64,000 nucleotides of DNA from Acholeplasmatales bacterium (GCA_017961685.1 JAGCWW010000040.1:124001-188000); one strand, 5' to 3'; positions 30,554 to 40,353 are shown, counted from the first letter of the stretch. A program made the numbers and translations. The notes: generated from the letters alone by a model not told the origin.

Positions 30554-31603
30554 CTATTCTCCTTCTTGAGCATCTAATTCGCTAGATGCTTCTTTTTGAT
30601 CATTCACAAATTCTTCAACTTTTTTCTTATCAGTATCAGATACTGTTTGAGTGAATTTGCTAGGTTGGTTAACAACAACTTGTTGGAATGATAAATCGAA
30701 TCCATTTTTAACGAATAACATTCTGTATTCTCTTAGTAAATCTCTTTGTACTTGGAATCTATCAACTTCCTTACATTGAGCAACTAATCTGCAAGCAACG
30801 TTACTATCTTCATATAAAGATACACCCTTGTAGTATGGCCCATCAATGATTGCAGGAATCTTATTTTTGATATTATCTAAGTTTTCCATTAAAATCTTTT
30901 CAACTAATTCTTGTGGTACATCATATGGATATTCACAATCAATAATAGCAAGTGATAATTCTCTTGACATATTAACTACTGATTTAATATCACTATTGTT
31001 AATAATTTTGATGTTTCCAGCTGTATCTAATAATTTAGTTGATCTAATACCAATTTCAACTACTTCACCTCTGAAGTCATCAATAGCAACAATTTCACCT
31101 ACGTTATATTCATTTTCAAATACGATGAACATACCAGCAATGATATCGGCAATTAGGCTTTGTGCACCTAAACCAACAACTAGTGTTAAAATACCTACTG
31201 ATGCGATTAAGGCAGTTGTGTTTACTCCACATCCCTTTAGGAAGATGATGATTAAAGCAAGTCCACATCCATATTTTACAAATCCATCTAATAATGTAAT
31301 AACTGTTTTAGCTCTCTTACTTCTTTGCATATATCCTCTAAAGATAATTCTAACTATCTTACAAATCGCAAAGATAATAATAAACCAAATAATACAATTA
31401 ATTAATGTAGGAACATGTGTTTTAAGTGTTGCCTTTGTTTCTTCAATGTTCCAAACATTGTCTCTCATCCAAATAGTGAAGTCACTATCAGGAAGTACTC
31501 CTTCTAATATAATGCATGTGATAAATGCAATTAATAATATTGAAATAATTACTATTTGCACTATAGTCCAAATCTTTTGACCTTTTGTTCTTTCTTTTTT
31601 CAT
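30554..31603 (-). CDS. Small-conductance mechanosensitive channel, MscS family
   Basis: A 349-residue channel. About four TM helices, with the pore-lining Gly/Ala-rich helix TALIASVGILTLVVGLGAQSLIADIIAG, followed by the beta-domain GEIVAIDDFRGEVVEIGIRSTKLL and IINNSDI, typical of MscS. It releases solutes on hypo-osmotic shock. A charged, probably disordered tail ends the protein (FVNDQKEASSELDAQEGE). Ribosome site AGGAGG. It sits 11 bp after the 1044-residue gene, so the two are cotranscribed. Confidence 0.92.
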   Translation of the reverse strand: MKKERTKGQKIWTIVQIVIISILLIAFITCIILEGVLPDSDFTIWMRDNVWNIEETKATLKTHVPTLINCIIWFIIIFAICKIVRIIFRGYMQRSKRAKTVITLLDGFVKYGCGLALIIIFLKGCGVNTTALIASVGILTLVVGLGAQSLIADIIAGMFIVFENEYNVGEIVAIDDFRGEVVEIGIRSTKLLDTAGNIKIINNSDIKSVVNMSRELSLAIIDCEYPYDVPQELVEKILMENLDNIKNKIPAIIDGPYYKGVSLYEDSNVACRLVAQCKEVDRFQVQRDLLREYRMLFVKNGFDLSFQQVVVNQPSKFTQTVSDTDKKKVEEFVNDQKEASSELDAQEGE

Positions 31604-31614
31604 TTTTTTTCCTC

Positions 31615-34600
31615 CTAAGCACCTAATATTTGATACTCAAATTCTTTGTATAGGCTTCCTGTATAATTATCGCCTAATGCTATTAACTTCTCTTCTGTTA
31701 AAGTGTAGTTAGCTTTAACCTTAAAGTTAATTATAGCTTGTTCATATAATTCTTGACTTAATGTGAAGTAATATGTTGTTCCATCTGCTGAATAAGCACC
31801 TGATTTAGCATCTTCTAATTTGAAGCTCATTGAAGTTACTCCATCAGCACTAAATGTTACATATTGATCTTGTGGATACATTAAAGTATTCATTACCACA
31901 AACATCAAACTATAATCAGGATCACTATAACGAGTTGGTTTTACATCATATTCATCACTTAATGAATATCCATTGCTTGCTGTAAATTCTACCGTCCTCA
32001 TTGGACCAAATTCAACATTTTCAACAACATTTCCATATGCGACATTCTTTGCTACTTTATGAACTACATATTCAATAAAGAATGTATCATAATATCCATA
32101 TGGCTCATCTAATGAATCAGCTGAATTAAAGTTAATTACGCTTGCTTTTGATTTTAAAACGTGATCTGCTTCATTTTGATAGCCTAAATCATTAGTTCTA
32201 TATAATGTATAATCAACATAATACTCATATTCATAATCTTCATAATATTCTTCAAAGCCAGTTAATAAGTTAATATTGATTGTTCCATCATTATTATATG
32301 TATAAACAATATCATTTATACCAAAACGTTCATATAGTAAATCATTTAATCCCATACCTTCAGATGATAAATCATTAGTTGTAGTGTATGTATATCCGCC
32401 TTCTGTGTAATCATAATTATCTGTATCATTATGCATTGTGAATATAAATGTTGTTTCATCTTCAACAGCATTATCAAATACATAATTACCATTTTCCTTA
32501 TGAAGTCCATAAATATAATTGACACTATCTTTACAAAGTAGTGAATAATCAGATGGCATAAATGTCGCAAATTCTATTCTTAGGTTTAATCCTACACCTG
32601 TAACTTTTTGCAATCTATCAATTGTTCTTGGTACGACTTTATAATGCATATCGCCAAATAATTTCTTACCATATGATTGTAATATTCTATCATTTCCACC
32701 ATATCTATCATGATATACAAATTCATATTCAGCATAATAGCCATGAACTTTACTAGATGGACAAGTTAAGTCAAATGCTAGATATGCAGCTTCTTGACCA
32801 TTACTTACAATTTCAGCATCCTTAACTTCAACTGTATCAGTAATTACATTATAATCATTTTCAAAATAATATATTTTAAGCTTTATACTATCATTATCAA
32901 ATGTAATTTTGCTTACGCCTTCTTCCATAGAACTTTCTTCCATGTAAATATTAAATGCTACTTTTCCATTACTTAATAATTGGAAATCATCACTTGAGAA
33001 GTAAACTGATGGGTCTAAAGCAATTAATCCATCATATTCAGGAATTGGCTCAGTATTCTCTACTTCAACTATTTCAGTTGTATCATCATCAACATAATAT
33101 CTTAATAATGAAGTATATCTGAATGTGTATCTATCAGTTTCCTCGTAATATCCTTCTTCCCTATTGAACTCACCAATAGAAATTGGATCAAATACAGCAT
33201 CTCCTGTACCTTCATAAGTACCTAAAACTATATAGTGATTTTCACCATCAGTTATTGAATAATCCATCTTTAATAATTCAGCTCTATAGAAAGCATCCGT
33301 ATTACCATAATTATCAAAGCCTGTCTTTAATGTGATATTTGCATATTCATAACCATCACTATCATAAGTCCACTTAACATCAATATAGTCTTCATCGCTT
33401 GGCGAAACTTTGTAATAATAAGCATCAAAGTATCCACCATATAAATCTAATCTTTCTGATTCTTTAACAACTACAAAGCTATTATCTGCTTTATAGTAAC
33501 CAACTTGATAAGTATAAGCAGTTGTATCTTTCTTAACTAATTGTCTATAATAGAATTTATTTTCGGAAATATCTAAATTCTCTTCAAACTTAGTTACTTC
33601 ATTTTCATCATTATATAAGTTAAGTTTTACTACTAAATTATCTTTTTTAACATTTATATCTTTTACATCTTTAATTAAATTGTAACTACCTGTAAACTCA
33701 ACATAGTTTGAACCACTGAATACTTCAAGTGGATAAACTACTTCTTTTGATTTAACCGCAATTAATTTACCCTCAGCTTCAGGATCTTCTTCATTTACTT
33801 GGTATAATTCAATTGAAACTATTCCAGCAGGAACTTCTTTTATACTACCTTTATGAGTTTTATTTGTTTTACTATAACTGTATGTGTAATTTTCTGGATC
33901 ATCAAAATCGCCTTGATATAGGGAATGGAATATTATCATTTCCTCTCCTTCGCCAAAACCATTTGCTTCACACTTAACAACAATGTAAGTGTCACCCATT
34001 TGGTTTTTATCATCTACAAATGTAGAACTATATTCAATACCACATGTTAAATCACTATTATAAATTACTTCAATATCAGAGTAACCTAATATTTCATCCG
34101 ATTTTAAGGTATAGAATGTTTTAGATGCATATTCAATTTCACCTAATAATTCATGATAACTTACTAAGCTTAGTGAATACTGTAAACCAGGCTTTAAGTT
34201 ATATACATAATCATCATTTATACCATTAGTACAATCTAATCTAAATTCTTGTTGACTGTTTTTAACAACAATGTCATAATCTTTATCTAAATCTAAGTTT
34301 GATAGTTCCAAATTATAGTGAACATAAGATGAGCCCGAATCAAGACTATTGATTACCATCTTAGGTTGCACTTTATTAACCGCATTAAATGCTACGATAG
34401 CTGCTGATGCACCAACTACTACTGTTGCTGTACCTGTAGCAATTGCTCCTGCACTTTCAACTATAGAGCCAGATGCTTGAGGAATACCAGAATTAACCGC
34501 ATTGCTTAACTCTTGAACGTCATCTAAATCAGTCTTTGTATTTGCACTACTCTTTTCTGAATTAGGATTAGATGCAAATTTATCATCATCATTTAAATCA

Positions 34601-34749
34601 CATTCTAAGGCATTCTCTCTAATGTCAAAGTATTCACCTGGTAATTTGTTATCCTGAAACTGCATATTACAAAATTCTATTTTCTTTAACTTCGTGTTAT
34701 CAGGTATATCTTTATTACCATTATTTCTATAAGATTCATAGTCTTTCAA
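31615..34749 (-). CDS. Large membrane-anchored beta-domain protein, unknown
   Basis: Not recognised as a named family. A 1044-residue, acidic, Tyr-rich protein (many YYED/YEYE clusters). About 90 hydrophilic residues precede a single Gly/Ala-rich hydrophobic helix (about 99-125); there is no N-terminal signal peptide. The next segment (VINSLDSGSSYVHYNLELSNLDLDK and on) looks like a fibronectin III-type sandwich, and the rest appears to be a series of similar beta modules; no catalytic motif was seen. A cytoplasmic N-terminus with a large extracellular part is inferred. The start is TTG after a strong GGAGGTGA; promoter at 34789-34817. First gene of a six-gene operon with mscS. Confidence 0.72.
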   Translation of the reverse strand: MKDYESYRNNGNKDIPDNTKLKKIEFCNMQFQDNKLPGEYFDIRENALECDLNDDDKFASNPNSEKSSANTKTDLDDVQELSNAVNSGIPQASGSIVESAGAIATGTATVVVGASAAIVAFNAVNKVQPKMVINSLDSGSSYVHYNLELSNLDLDKDYDIVVKNSQQEFRLDCTNGINDDYVYNLKPGLQYSLSLVSYHELLGEIEYASKTFYTLKSDEILGYSDIEVIYNSDLTCGIEYSSTFVDDKNQMGDTYIVVKCEANGFGEGEEMIIFHSLYQGDFDDPENYTYSYSKTNKTHKGSIKEVPAGIVSIELYQVNEEDPEAEGKLIAVKSKEVVYPLEVFSGSNYVEFTGSYNLIKDVKDINVKKDNLVVKLNLYNDENEVTKFEENLDISENKFYYRQLVKKDTTAYTYQVGYYKADNSFVVVKESERLDLYGGYFDAYYYKVSPSDEDYIDVKWTYDSDGYEYANITLKTGFDNYGNTDAFYRAELLKMDYSITDGENHYIVLGTYEGTGDAVFDPISIGEFNREEGYYEETDRYTFRYTSLLRYYVDDDTTEIVEVENTEPIPEYDGLIALDPSVYFSSDDFQLLSNGKVAFNIYMEESSMEEGVSKITFDNDSIKLKIYYFENDYNVITDTVEVKDAEIVSNGQEAAYLAFDLTCPSSKVHGYYAEYEFVYHDRYGGNDRILQSYGKKLFGDMHYKVVPRTIDRLQKVTGVGLNLRIEFATFMPSDYSLLCKDSVNYIYGLHKENGNYVFDNAVEDETTFIFTMHNDTDNYDYTEGGYTYTTTNDLSSEGMGLNDLLYERFGINDIVYTYNNDGTININLLTGFEEYYEDYEYEYYVDYTLYRTNDLGYQNEADHVLKSKASVINFNSADSLDEPYGYYDTFFIEYVVHKVAKNVAYGNVVENVEFGPMRTVEFTASNGYSLSDEYDVKPTRYSDPDYSLMFVVMNTLMYPQDQYVTFSADGVTSMSFKLEDAKSGAYSADGTTYYFTLSQELYEQAIINFKVKANYTLTEEKLIALGDNYTGSLYKEFEYQILGA

Positions 34750-34788
34750 GGTCTCACCTCCTTAGAAAAATCTTCAAAACACATAAAT

Positions 34789-34817
34789 ATAATAATATAT
34801 AATTATTAATTTTTCAA
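34789..34817 (-). promoter_or_regulatory. Promoter of the 1044-residue protein/mscS operon
   Basis: Minus strand: TTGAAA (34812-34817), 17-bp spacer, TATTAT (34789-34794), 39 bp before the TTG start. Confidence 0.65.
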
Positions 34818-34833
34818 TATTAACTTTTAATTT

Positions 34834-34865
34834 ACAAAAAAATAAGTGCTAAATTGCACCTATTT
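34834..34865 (-). terminator. Terminator of the rdgB-to-rluA-like gene cluster
   Basis: Minus strand: AAATAGGTGC / GCACTTATTT, 10-bp stem with one wobble and a 6-nt loop holding part of the TAG stop, then a T-run. Confidence 0.82.
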
Positions 34866-35673
34866 CTTTTAGTTTTGTCTCAAAATCTTTATCTAGTTTT
34901 GCTTCAAATGTTAGTTTCTTACCATCAATATTATTAAATTCTATTTTCTTACAATGTAACATTAAATTACCTATTCCATCACCATAAATAGAATCTCCTA
35001 ATATAGAATGTCCTATTTTTTCTAAATGTACTCTTATTTGATGAGTTCTACCATTTTTAATTCTTAGTTCTAAGTAACTAACTTCCCCATTTTTAATAAC
35101 TTTATAATTAGTTTTACACTTCTTACCATTAATGGTTGTTACCATTTTATTATTGTTATGTCTATCAGTAGATATACTATATGTAATCTTACCAGAATTG
35201 TCTTTAAATCTATTATGTGCTAGTGCTACATATATTTTATCTACTAAGTCATTAGAAAACAAATAATCCATATATGAAGCGATTATCATATTTTTGGGAA
35301 ATATTACTACACCTGTAGTATCTTTATCTAGGCGTGATGGATATCTTACCCATGATTTTATATTTTTTTCTTTATAATAATGCGCAACTATATTAGCTAA
35401 AGAGTTAGATTCATCATGTATAATAATACCTCTTTTTTTATTTACTGCTAAATAATTATCATCTTCATAAATGATATCTAAATTACCTTCTTCAGGATTA
35501 TAATTTAATTCTTCATCTAAATTAAAGTCTACTATACTATTTAATACTTCATCATAATCTTTAAATTCACCTGTGATTTTTTTATTTGTTTTTAGTTCAT
35601 AAATCTTCTTCTTTGATAGATGCATTCTATCTAGAAAAGAATTAATACTTTCATTATTTAATTTAACCTTCAT
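34849..35673 (-). CDS. RluA-family pseudouridine synthase
   Basis: A 274-residue RNA pseudouridine synthase. The catalytic Asp lies in SRLDKDTTGVVIF (the family's RLD motif), followed by KIYVALAH, the NGRTHQIRVHLEKIGH segment and GDSIYGDG. The N-terminal 80 residues do not form a clear S4 domain. It would modify rRNA or tRNA uridines; the target cannot be named. It overlaps the upstream gene by 11 bases with a poor ribosome site, so translation is coupled. A second, RluB-type synthase is at 46978-47697. Confidence 0.9.
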   Translation of the reverse strand: MKVKLNNESINSFLDRMHLSKKKIYELKTNKKITGEFKDYDEVLNSIVDFNLDEELNYNPEEGNLDIIYEDDNYLAVNKKRGIIIHDESNSLANIVAHYYKEKNIKSWVRYPSRLDKDTTGVVIFPKNMIIASYMDYLFSNDLVDKIYVALAHNRFKDNSGKITYSISTDRHNNNKMVTTINGKKCKTNYKVIKNGEVSYLELRIKNGRTHQIRVHLEKIGHSILGDSIYGDGIGNLMLHCKKIEFNNIDGKKLTFEAKLDKDFETKLKEIGAI

Positions 35674-36745
35674 AATTAAACATACATCCTAATAAGTAAA
35701 TACGCATTTGGTTGTCTTTATTTTCAATAAACATATTATTTATTTTTAGGATTGCTCTATTCTTATTAGCTAATTCATTCATCTTATCAAGTAAATTTAA
35801 GAAATTCGGATGATGGTTATCATTTAAAATAGTTTCATCAATATTATATTTATGAACAAAATCTACATAATCCTTTACCTTTTTAGGAACACTATAAGAT
35901 AAAACAATATTAGAGAAATCTAAATCATCAATTTGATTACACATTCTATATAGCTTTTCAATGATGTAATAAATTAAATATATTAAGATTTCATTATGTT
36001 CATTTTCATCCCATCTAAATAGTTCTTCTAATTGATTAATTCTCCAAATGAAACGATCATGAGATGAACCATCTAGATCAAATGTCTTCATATATTTTTC
36101 TTTTATCTTTTGTAACAATTCATAATTCTTTACACCAACTCTATAATCTTTATATAGAGAATATGCATATTCTGAGAAGTATTCATTATTAATATTGCTT
36201 TCAAGTAACATTCTCTTATATATTTCATCTAATACCTTAGATGATTCTAACATATAAGAATTAATAGTCTTCTTTAAATCAACTGTATGGTTAGTTATAT
36301 CTTCTGAATTATCGCTTGGTATAGCTATTTTATAGACTAACTCAAAATAAGTTGTCTTATCTAAATCTAGATCACAATAGCCTATTTTATTATCACTATA
36401 TAAACGCTTTGTAGGATGCCCTACAACATCATTTCTAACGTATTTTATTTCACGTAGCTCAGGATTATTATTGACATTAACACTCCACTTCTTATTTGTT
36501 ACACCATATGATAAACCATATAAGGCATCTACTCCAACAAATAGGGCTTGAAGCATACCAAAGATATTAAGTAACATCTTACCTCTATCATTAGTTTCGT
36601 TTTCAAAATAACTATCAATAATCATATTAACATTCTTTAATGTTTCCAAACTTGATTTAGTTAGATGAAAAGATATTTTATTTGTTAGATAAGCATCTTC
36701 AAATGCTTTAAAAAATCGTTCTATTTTTAAATTATTATCATTCAT
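35663..36745 (-). CDS. Unknown protein with an RNDVVGH (HEPN-like) motif
   Basis: Not recognised with confidence. A 360-residue, predicted all-helical soluble protein. Near residue 105 the stretch LREIKYVRNDVVGHP holds Arg-Asn-x4-His, the form of the Rx4-6H active-site motif of HEPN RNases and HEPN-like binding domains; the helices before it would fit a HEPN bundle. Against this, no antitoxin or nucleotidyltransferase partner adjoins it. It starts 3 bp after a TPR-GAF-GGDEF/EAL-like gene and overlaps a pseudouridine synthase gene by 11 bases. RNA-related or sensory roles are both possible. Ribosome site GGAGGA. Confidence 0.6.
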   Translation of the reverse strand: MNDNNLKIERFFKAFEDAYLTNKISFHLTKSSLETLKNVNMIIDSYFENETNDRGKMLLNIFGMLQALFVGVDALYGLSYGVTNKKWSVNVNNNPELREIKYVRNDVVGHPTKRLYSDNKIGYCDLDLDKTTYFELVYKIAIPSDNSEDITNHTVDLKKTINSYMLESSKVLDEIYKRMLLESNINNEYFSEYAYSLYKDYRVGVKNYELLQKIKEKYMKTFDLDGSSHDRFIWRINQLEELFRWDENEHNEILIYLIYYIIEKLYRMCNQIDDLDFSNIVLSYSVPKKVKDYVDFVHKYNIDETILNDNHHPNFLNLLDKMNELANKNRAILKINNMFIENKDNQMRIYLLGCMFNYEG

Positions 36746-36748
36746 AGC

Positions 36749-39700
36749 TTAATCCTCCATTTTCTTTAAAATATCATCAAGTAGTAAGTCTTTACCATAT
36801 GAAACTAAATCTATTTCATATTCTTTTAACATTCCTATTTCATCTTTTTCTATTCCAGCTATTATTAACTTCATATTTAGTGGTTCACTCATTTGTTTTA
36901 GACTTTCTAAAACAGCCATACCTTTTGGTGTTTTTAAATGAGGAAGAATATATGATACTCTAAAATAATTTATTGTTGATAACATACAATCTTCAATATT
37001 ACCACTCATAAATCTAACACCCATATTACTTAGTGCTTCTATTTCTTTACTAACATCTTTCATCTTACCAATTAAATCAAAGATGACTAAACCTTTTGGA
37101 AGTTTATTATCAATTACTAATCTTTTCATAAATGGTATGAATTCTGGATGTAATAAAGTATCATAAGTAACATTAATACTTATTCTTATATAACGTTTTT
37201 CTTTATTATAAACTTTTAGTATTTCACTTATAGATTTTCTTATCATTAATATTTCTAGTTTAAATGATAAACCTCTTAACGCTACTACATCTAATATTTC
37301 TTTACGGGTAGCATTAAGCTGTACGATTACAGGGTTTATTCTATAAAATGATGTAGTCATATTCTTTAAATCAATAACTTGATTATAGCTTACACCTATC
37401 TTATTATTATCTATAGCTTCATTAATGTTTGCGATCATTGATGTATCGTTAAAGGCCTTTTTATATTCTTCTAAGTCGAAGTATGCAAATGAATTAGGGC
37501 TTTGACTAGCCGTTTTCATTGCAAAACCTACATAATCAAGTAAAAGGTCAATATCTTTAATTAATGTTTGTGATTTATATCTTAAAGCACCTACATTATA
37601 TTTAGCTTCAATACGTGATGAATTCTTATTTACGTTTAATCTTAAGTATTCAATTAATTCAATACATTTCTTTTCAACTGTTCTAGAATCGTTAATTCCA
37701 TCAATTATACAATAGAATTCATCTCTATTAAAATGATATACATAATCTGTATTAAAGTATTCTTTTAAATACATGGCTGTATTTCTAATTAATCTTTTCG
37801 CATATTCTATACCATAACAATCTACTATTCTAGAATATGTTTTAATATTTAAATTAATAATTGAGAACTTCTCTTTTTGCATGAATGTATTTAGATCTTT
37901 TTTAAGTGAATACATATTTTTAACTCTTGTTTCACTATCTAAATAAATTAGTTCATTTTCTTTTCTTTCTAAATTCGCAAATAATGAATTATCTTCTAGA
38001 ATTGATATGATATCTTTACCTACCATCTTTTTCTTTTCAAGTAAATCAAGTTCGTTAAAACGATATTTAAAATCTTCTACATCACTAGATAAATATTCTC
38101 TATAAGCTTTATAATCATCACTTGAAATATTTATCATGAATTCATTTAATTTAAGTTTATTCTTAACTTTTAAAAGTTCTGTAGCTTTATTATTTAAATA
38201 TACTTCTTCACCACTTATATATTTTAATGCGACATCTGCGTTATTAAAGGCATTTTGATATGAATTATTTTCACCCTTAATATCAATTAAAGTGTTTTTA
38301 TTAATAATTCTATCTCCAATTATAATAGATGCATATTTAAGTAATTCATAATTAAATCCTAAGCTAAGTGATTGATCAAAGGCATAGAAGTATATTACAA
38401 CTACTACTTCATAATTTTTAAGTATTGGAAATGATATAAGTGAATCAATGTTTGTTTGTTCATATAAGGTATCTAAATAGATATCTCTTTTATTTTTTAA
38501 ATCTTCACGTGTAGGATAAATTTGTTCACTCTTATGTTTAATAGAATCATAAATAACAGTATTTCTAATATCCTTAAAGTCTTTTTCATATAATCTATTT
38601 TTCTTATAATAGAAGCCATCAAATGCTCTATTATTATTAACAATAACACATACTTCAAAACCTACATATTTTGATAATTCATCAAGCACGACTAATAAAT
38701 TATCCCTTAGTTTAGGCTTTATCCCCTTTTCTACTACATTATTAGATAAACTTAAAAAGTTAGTAATAATTGAATATACTGTTTTCTTATCATCTTTATA
38801 GTTATCAACCTTTACAACTTCTTTTTCTTCTTTAATTTTAATAGGTTTTAGATTAATACGATAATGATCTATTGATTCATTAGTAGGTTTTTCTAAACGT
38901 GACAATCTTTCTTTATATATTTCTAAAGAAGGCTTATTATAATCTTTAGTGTATAAATCAATACAAGCATTAAAGAAATCTAATTTATCATAATAATTAG
39001 AATCCATTATTGTGCTTTCATATTCAGTTTCAATTAAGGATGCTTTCTTATATTCACCTAAAGCAATATGAATCTTTAAATCTAGGATATATGATTTAAT
39101 AGATAATTCTTCTGTTGTAAACATTCTATTTTCTAAGCATTCATCATTTAATTTCATAGATTCTTGTAGCTCATTGAAATTAAATAGACAGTAAGCTTCA
39201 TAATATAAGGCATAATAATAGTTATAGTTATCTAATTCATAAGTATTTTCTTTTAGCTTTCTAATATAAGTTAAGGCATTATCAAAGTCGTTATTATGAA
39301 GATAATATTCAATTAAATATTTTAAAATGAAGGTCTTTTCTTCAAGATCGATTTGTTCTTTTAAAAGCTTATTACACAATGTAATAGCCTTCATTTCTTC
39401 ATTACCTTTAATATATACTACAAGTAATAATATATCAGCCTTATAGATGTCTAAAACGCCTAGATTCTCCCTTTTTTTGTTAATCCACTTAATCGCATCG
39501 TTTAGGTTGTAAGTATCTGTATATATCTTAATTAGTAAGTCTATGAACTTATGATAATATTCATTAAAGTTCTTCTTAATATCATCTGTTATATTTTTAG
39601 TAATTGTTGATAATGCTTCATCATATTTTTTAATTTCAAAATAAATTTTGGCAAGATAAAAAGAGGCTTCTAGTACTTCATCTTTACTGTCCGAAACATT

Positions 39701-39760
39701 AATAAAATCATTTAATTTATCAACTGATTCTATAGTATTAGCTAAATTACTAAAATCCAT
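36749..39760 (-). CDS. TPR-GAF-degenerate GGDEF/EAL protein
   Basis: A 1003-residue soluble protein. Residues 1-310 are helical repeats of TPR type (YLAKIYFEIKKYDEAL, LKIHIALGEYKKA); about 330-485 a GAF domain; about 495-605 a PAS-like linker; about 606-770 a diguanylate-cyclase fold starting at YLDSETRVKN; about 785-1003 an EAL-like fold. The cyclase signature is NRDEF instead of GGDEF, and the EAL position reads YRINPVIV, so both active sites are lost. It is probably a receptor or scaffold that senses through GAF/PAS and signals by protein contact or c-di-GMP binding. It is cotranscribed with rdgB (12 bp upstream) and the RNDVVGH protein. No active cyclase was seen in the window. Confidence 0.75.
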   Translation of the reverse strand: MDFSNLANTIESVDKLNDFINVSDSKDEVLEASFYLAKIYFEIKKYDEALSTITKNITDDIKKNFNEYYHKFIDLLIKIYTDTYNLNDAIKWINKKRENLGVLDIYKADILLLVVYIKGNEEMKAITLCNKLLKEQIDLEEKTFILKYLIEYYLHNNDFDNALTYIRKLKENTYELDNYNYYYALYYEAYCLFNFNELQESMKLNDECLENRMFTTEELSIKSYILDLKIHIALGEYKKASLIETEYESTIMDSNYYDKLDFFNACIDLYTKDYNKPSLEIYKERLSRLEKPTNESIDHYRINLKPIKIKEEKEVVKVDNYKDDKKTVYSIITNFLSLSNNVVEKGIKPKLRDNLLVVLDELSKYVGFEVCVIVNNNRAFDGFYYKKNRLYEKDFKDIRNTVIYDSIKHKSEQIYPTREDLKNKRDIYLDTLYEQTNIDSLISFPILKNYEVVVVIYFYAFDQSLSLGFNYELLKYASIIIGDRIINKNTLIDIKGENNSYQNAFNNADVALKYISGEEVYLNNKATELLKVKNKLKLNEFMINISSDDYKAYREYLSSDVEDFKYRFNELDLLEKKKMVGKDIISILEDNSLFANLERKENELIYLDSETRVKNMYSLKKDLNTFMQKEKFSIINLNIKTYSRIVDCYGIEYAKRLIRNTAMYLKEYFNTDYVYHFNRDEFYCIIDGINDSRTVEKKCIELIEYLRLNVNKNSSRIEAKYNVGALRYKSQTLIKDIDLLLDYVGFAMKTASQSPNSFAYFDLEEYKKAFNDTSMIANINEAIDNNKIGVSYNQVIDLKNMTTSFYRINPVIVQLNATRKEILDVVALRGLSFKLEILMIRKSISEILKVYNKEKRYIRISINVTYDTLLHPEFIPFMKRLVIDNKLPKGLVIFDLIGKMKDVSKEIEALSNMGVRFMSGNIEDCMLSTINYFRVSYILPHLKTPKGMAVLESLKQMSEPLNMKLIIAGIEKDEIGMLKEYEIDLVSYGKDLLLDDILKKMED

Positions 39761-39771
39761 ACTTTGCCTCC

Positions 39772-40353
39772 TTAAAATATTTTATTTATATCTTTAAGCA
39801 TTTCTCTTATGGCGTTACCTCTATGAGATATTTTATTCTTCTCTTCGCTTGGTATTAGGCCAAATGATATTTCATATCCATCAGGTATAAAAAGGGGATC
39901 ATAACCAAAGCCTAAATTACCAGTTTCCTCATAGGCAATTTTTCCAAAACATTTTCCAACATATGAATAATATCTATCATCTGGAAAATATATAACAATA
40001 TCGCATTCATAAAATGCTTTTCTATTTTTATTATCACCTAAGTTTTTAAGTAATAATTTATTGTTTTCTTTATCATCTCTATTTGGAGAATATCTAGCCG
40101 AATGTACACCTGGAGCATTATTTAGGGCACATACACAAATTCCTGAATCATCAGACATTGCGGGTTTATTATAAAGCTTTGAGATTGTTTTAGCTTTAAT
40201 AATCGCATTATCTAAGAAAGTTTCACCATCTTCTATAATGTCTCCTGTAAAACCTAAATCATGTAAAGATAAGACATTAATACCATATGGTTTTAATATT
40301 TCTCTAAATTCTCTAATCTTTCCTTCGTTTGAAGATGCAAATATAATATCCAT
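39772..40353 (-). CDS. rdgB: Non-canonical purine NTP pyrophosphatase (RdgB/HAM1)
   Basis: A 193-residue house-cleaning enzyme hydrolysing ITP, dITP and XTP to monophosphates. N-terminal ASSNEGKIREF, metal-binding DDSGI with NNAPGVHSARYS, GFGYDPLFIPDG and the C-terminal EEKNKISHRGNA match the family end to end. Ribosome site AGGTGAT. It is the first gene of a four-gene cluster running to 34849. A TATAAT lies about 18 bp before the start on the minus strand. Confidence 0.96.
   Translation of the reverse strand: MDIIFASSNEGKIREFREILKPYGINVLSLHDLGFTGDIIEDGETFLDNAIIKAKTISKLYNKPAMSDDSGICVCALNNAPGVHSARYSPNRDDKENNKLLLKNLGDNKNRKAFYECDIVIYFPDDRYYSYVGKCFGKIAYEETGNLGFGYDPLFIPDGYEISFGLIPSEEKNKISHRGNAIREMLKDINKIF

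Noticed and set aside
30846-31580. A long open frame on the plus strand inside the mscS gene
   Set aside because: It is antisense to a clear MscS gene with a good ribosome site, has no ribosome site of its own and reads as low-complexity Ile/Ser/Thr sequence.
36749-39760. Active diguanylate cyclase/phosphodiesterase
   Set aside because: NRDEF and YRINPVIV replace the GGDEF and EAL catalytic motifs, so enzymatic activity is not supported.
35663-39760. HEPN toxin-antitoxin pair
   Set aside because: The neighbouring 1003-residue protein is a TPR-GAF signalling type, not an antitoxin; no nucleotidyltransferase or small antitoxin gene adjoins.
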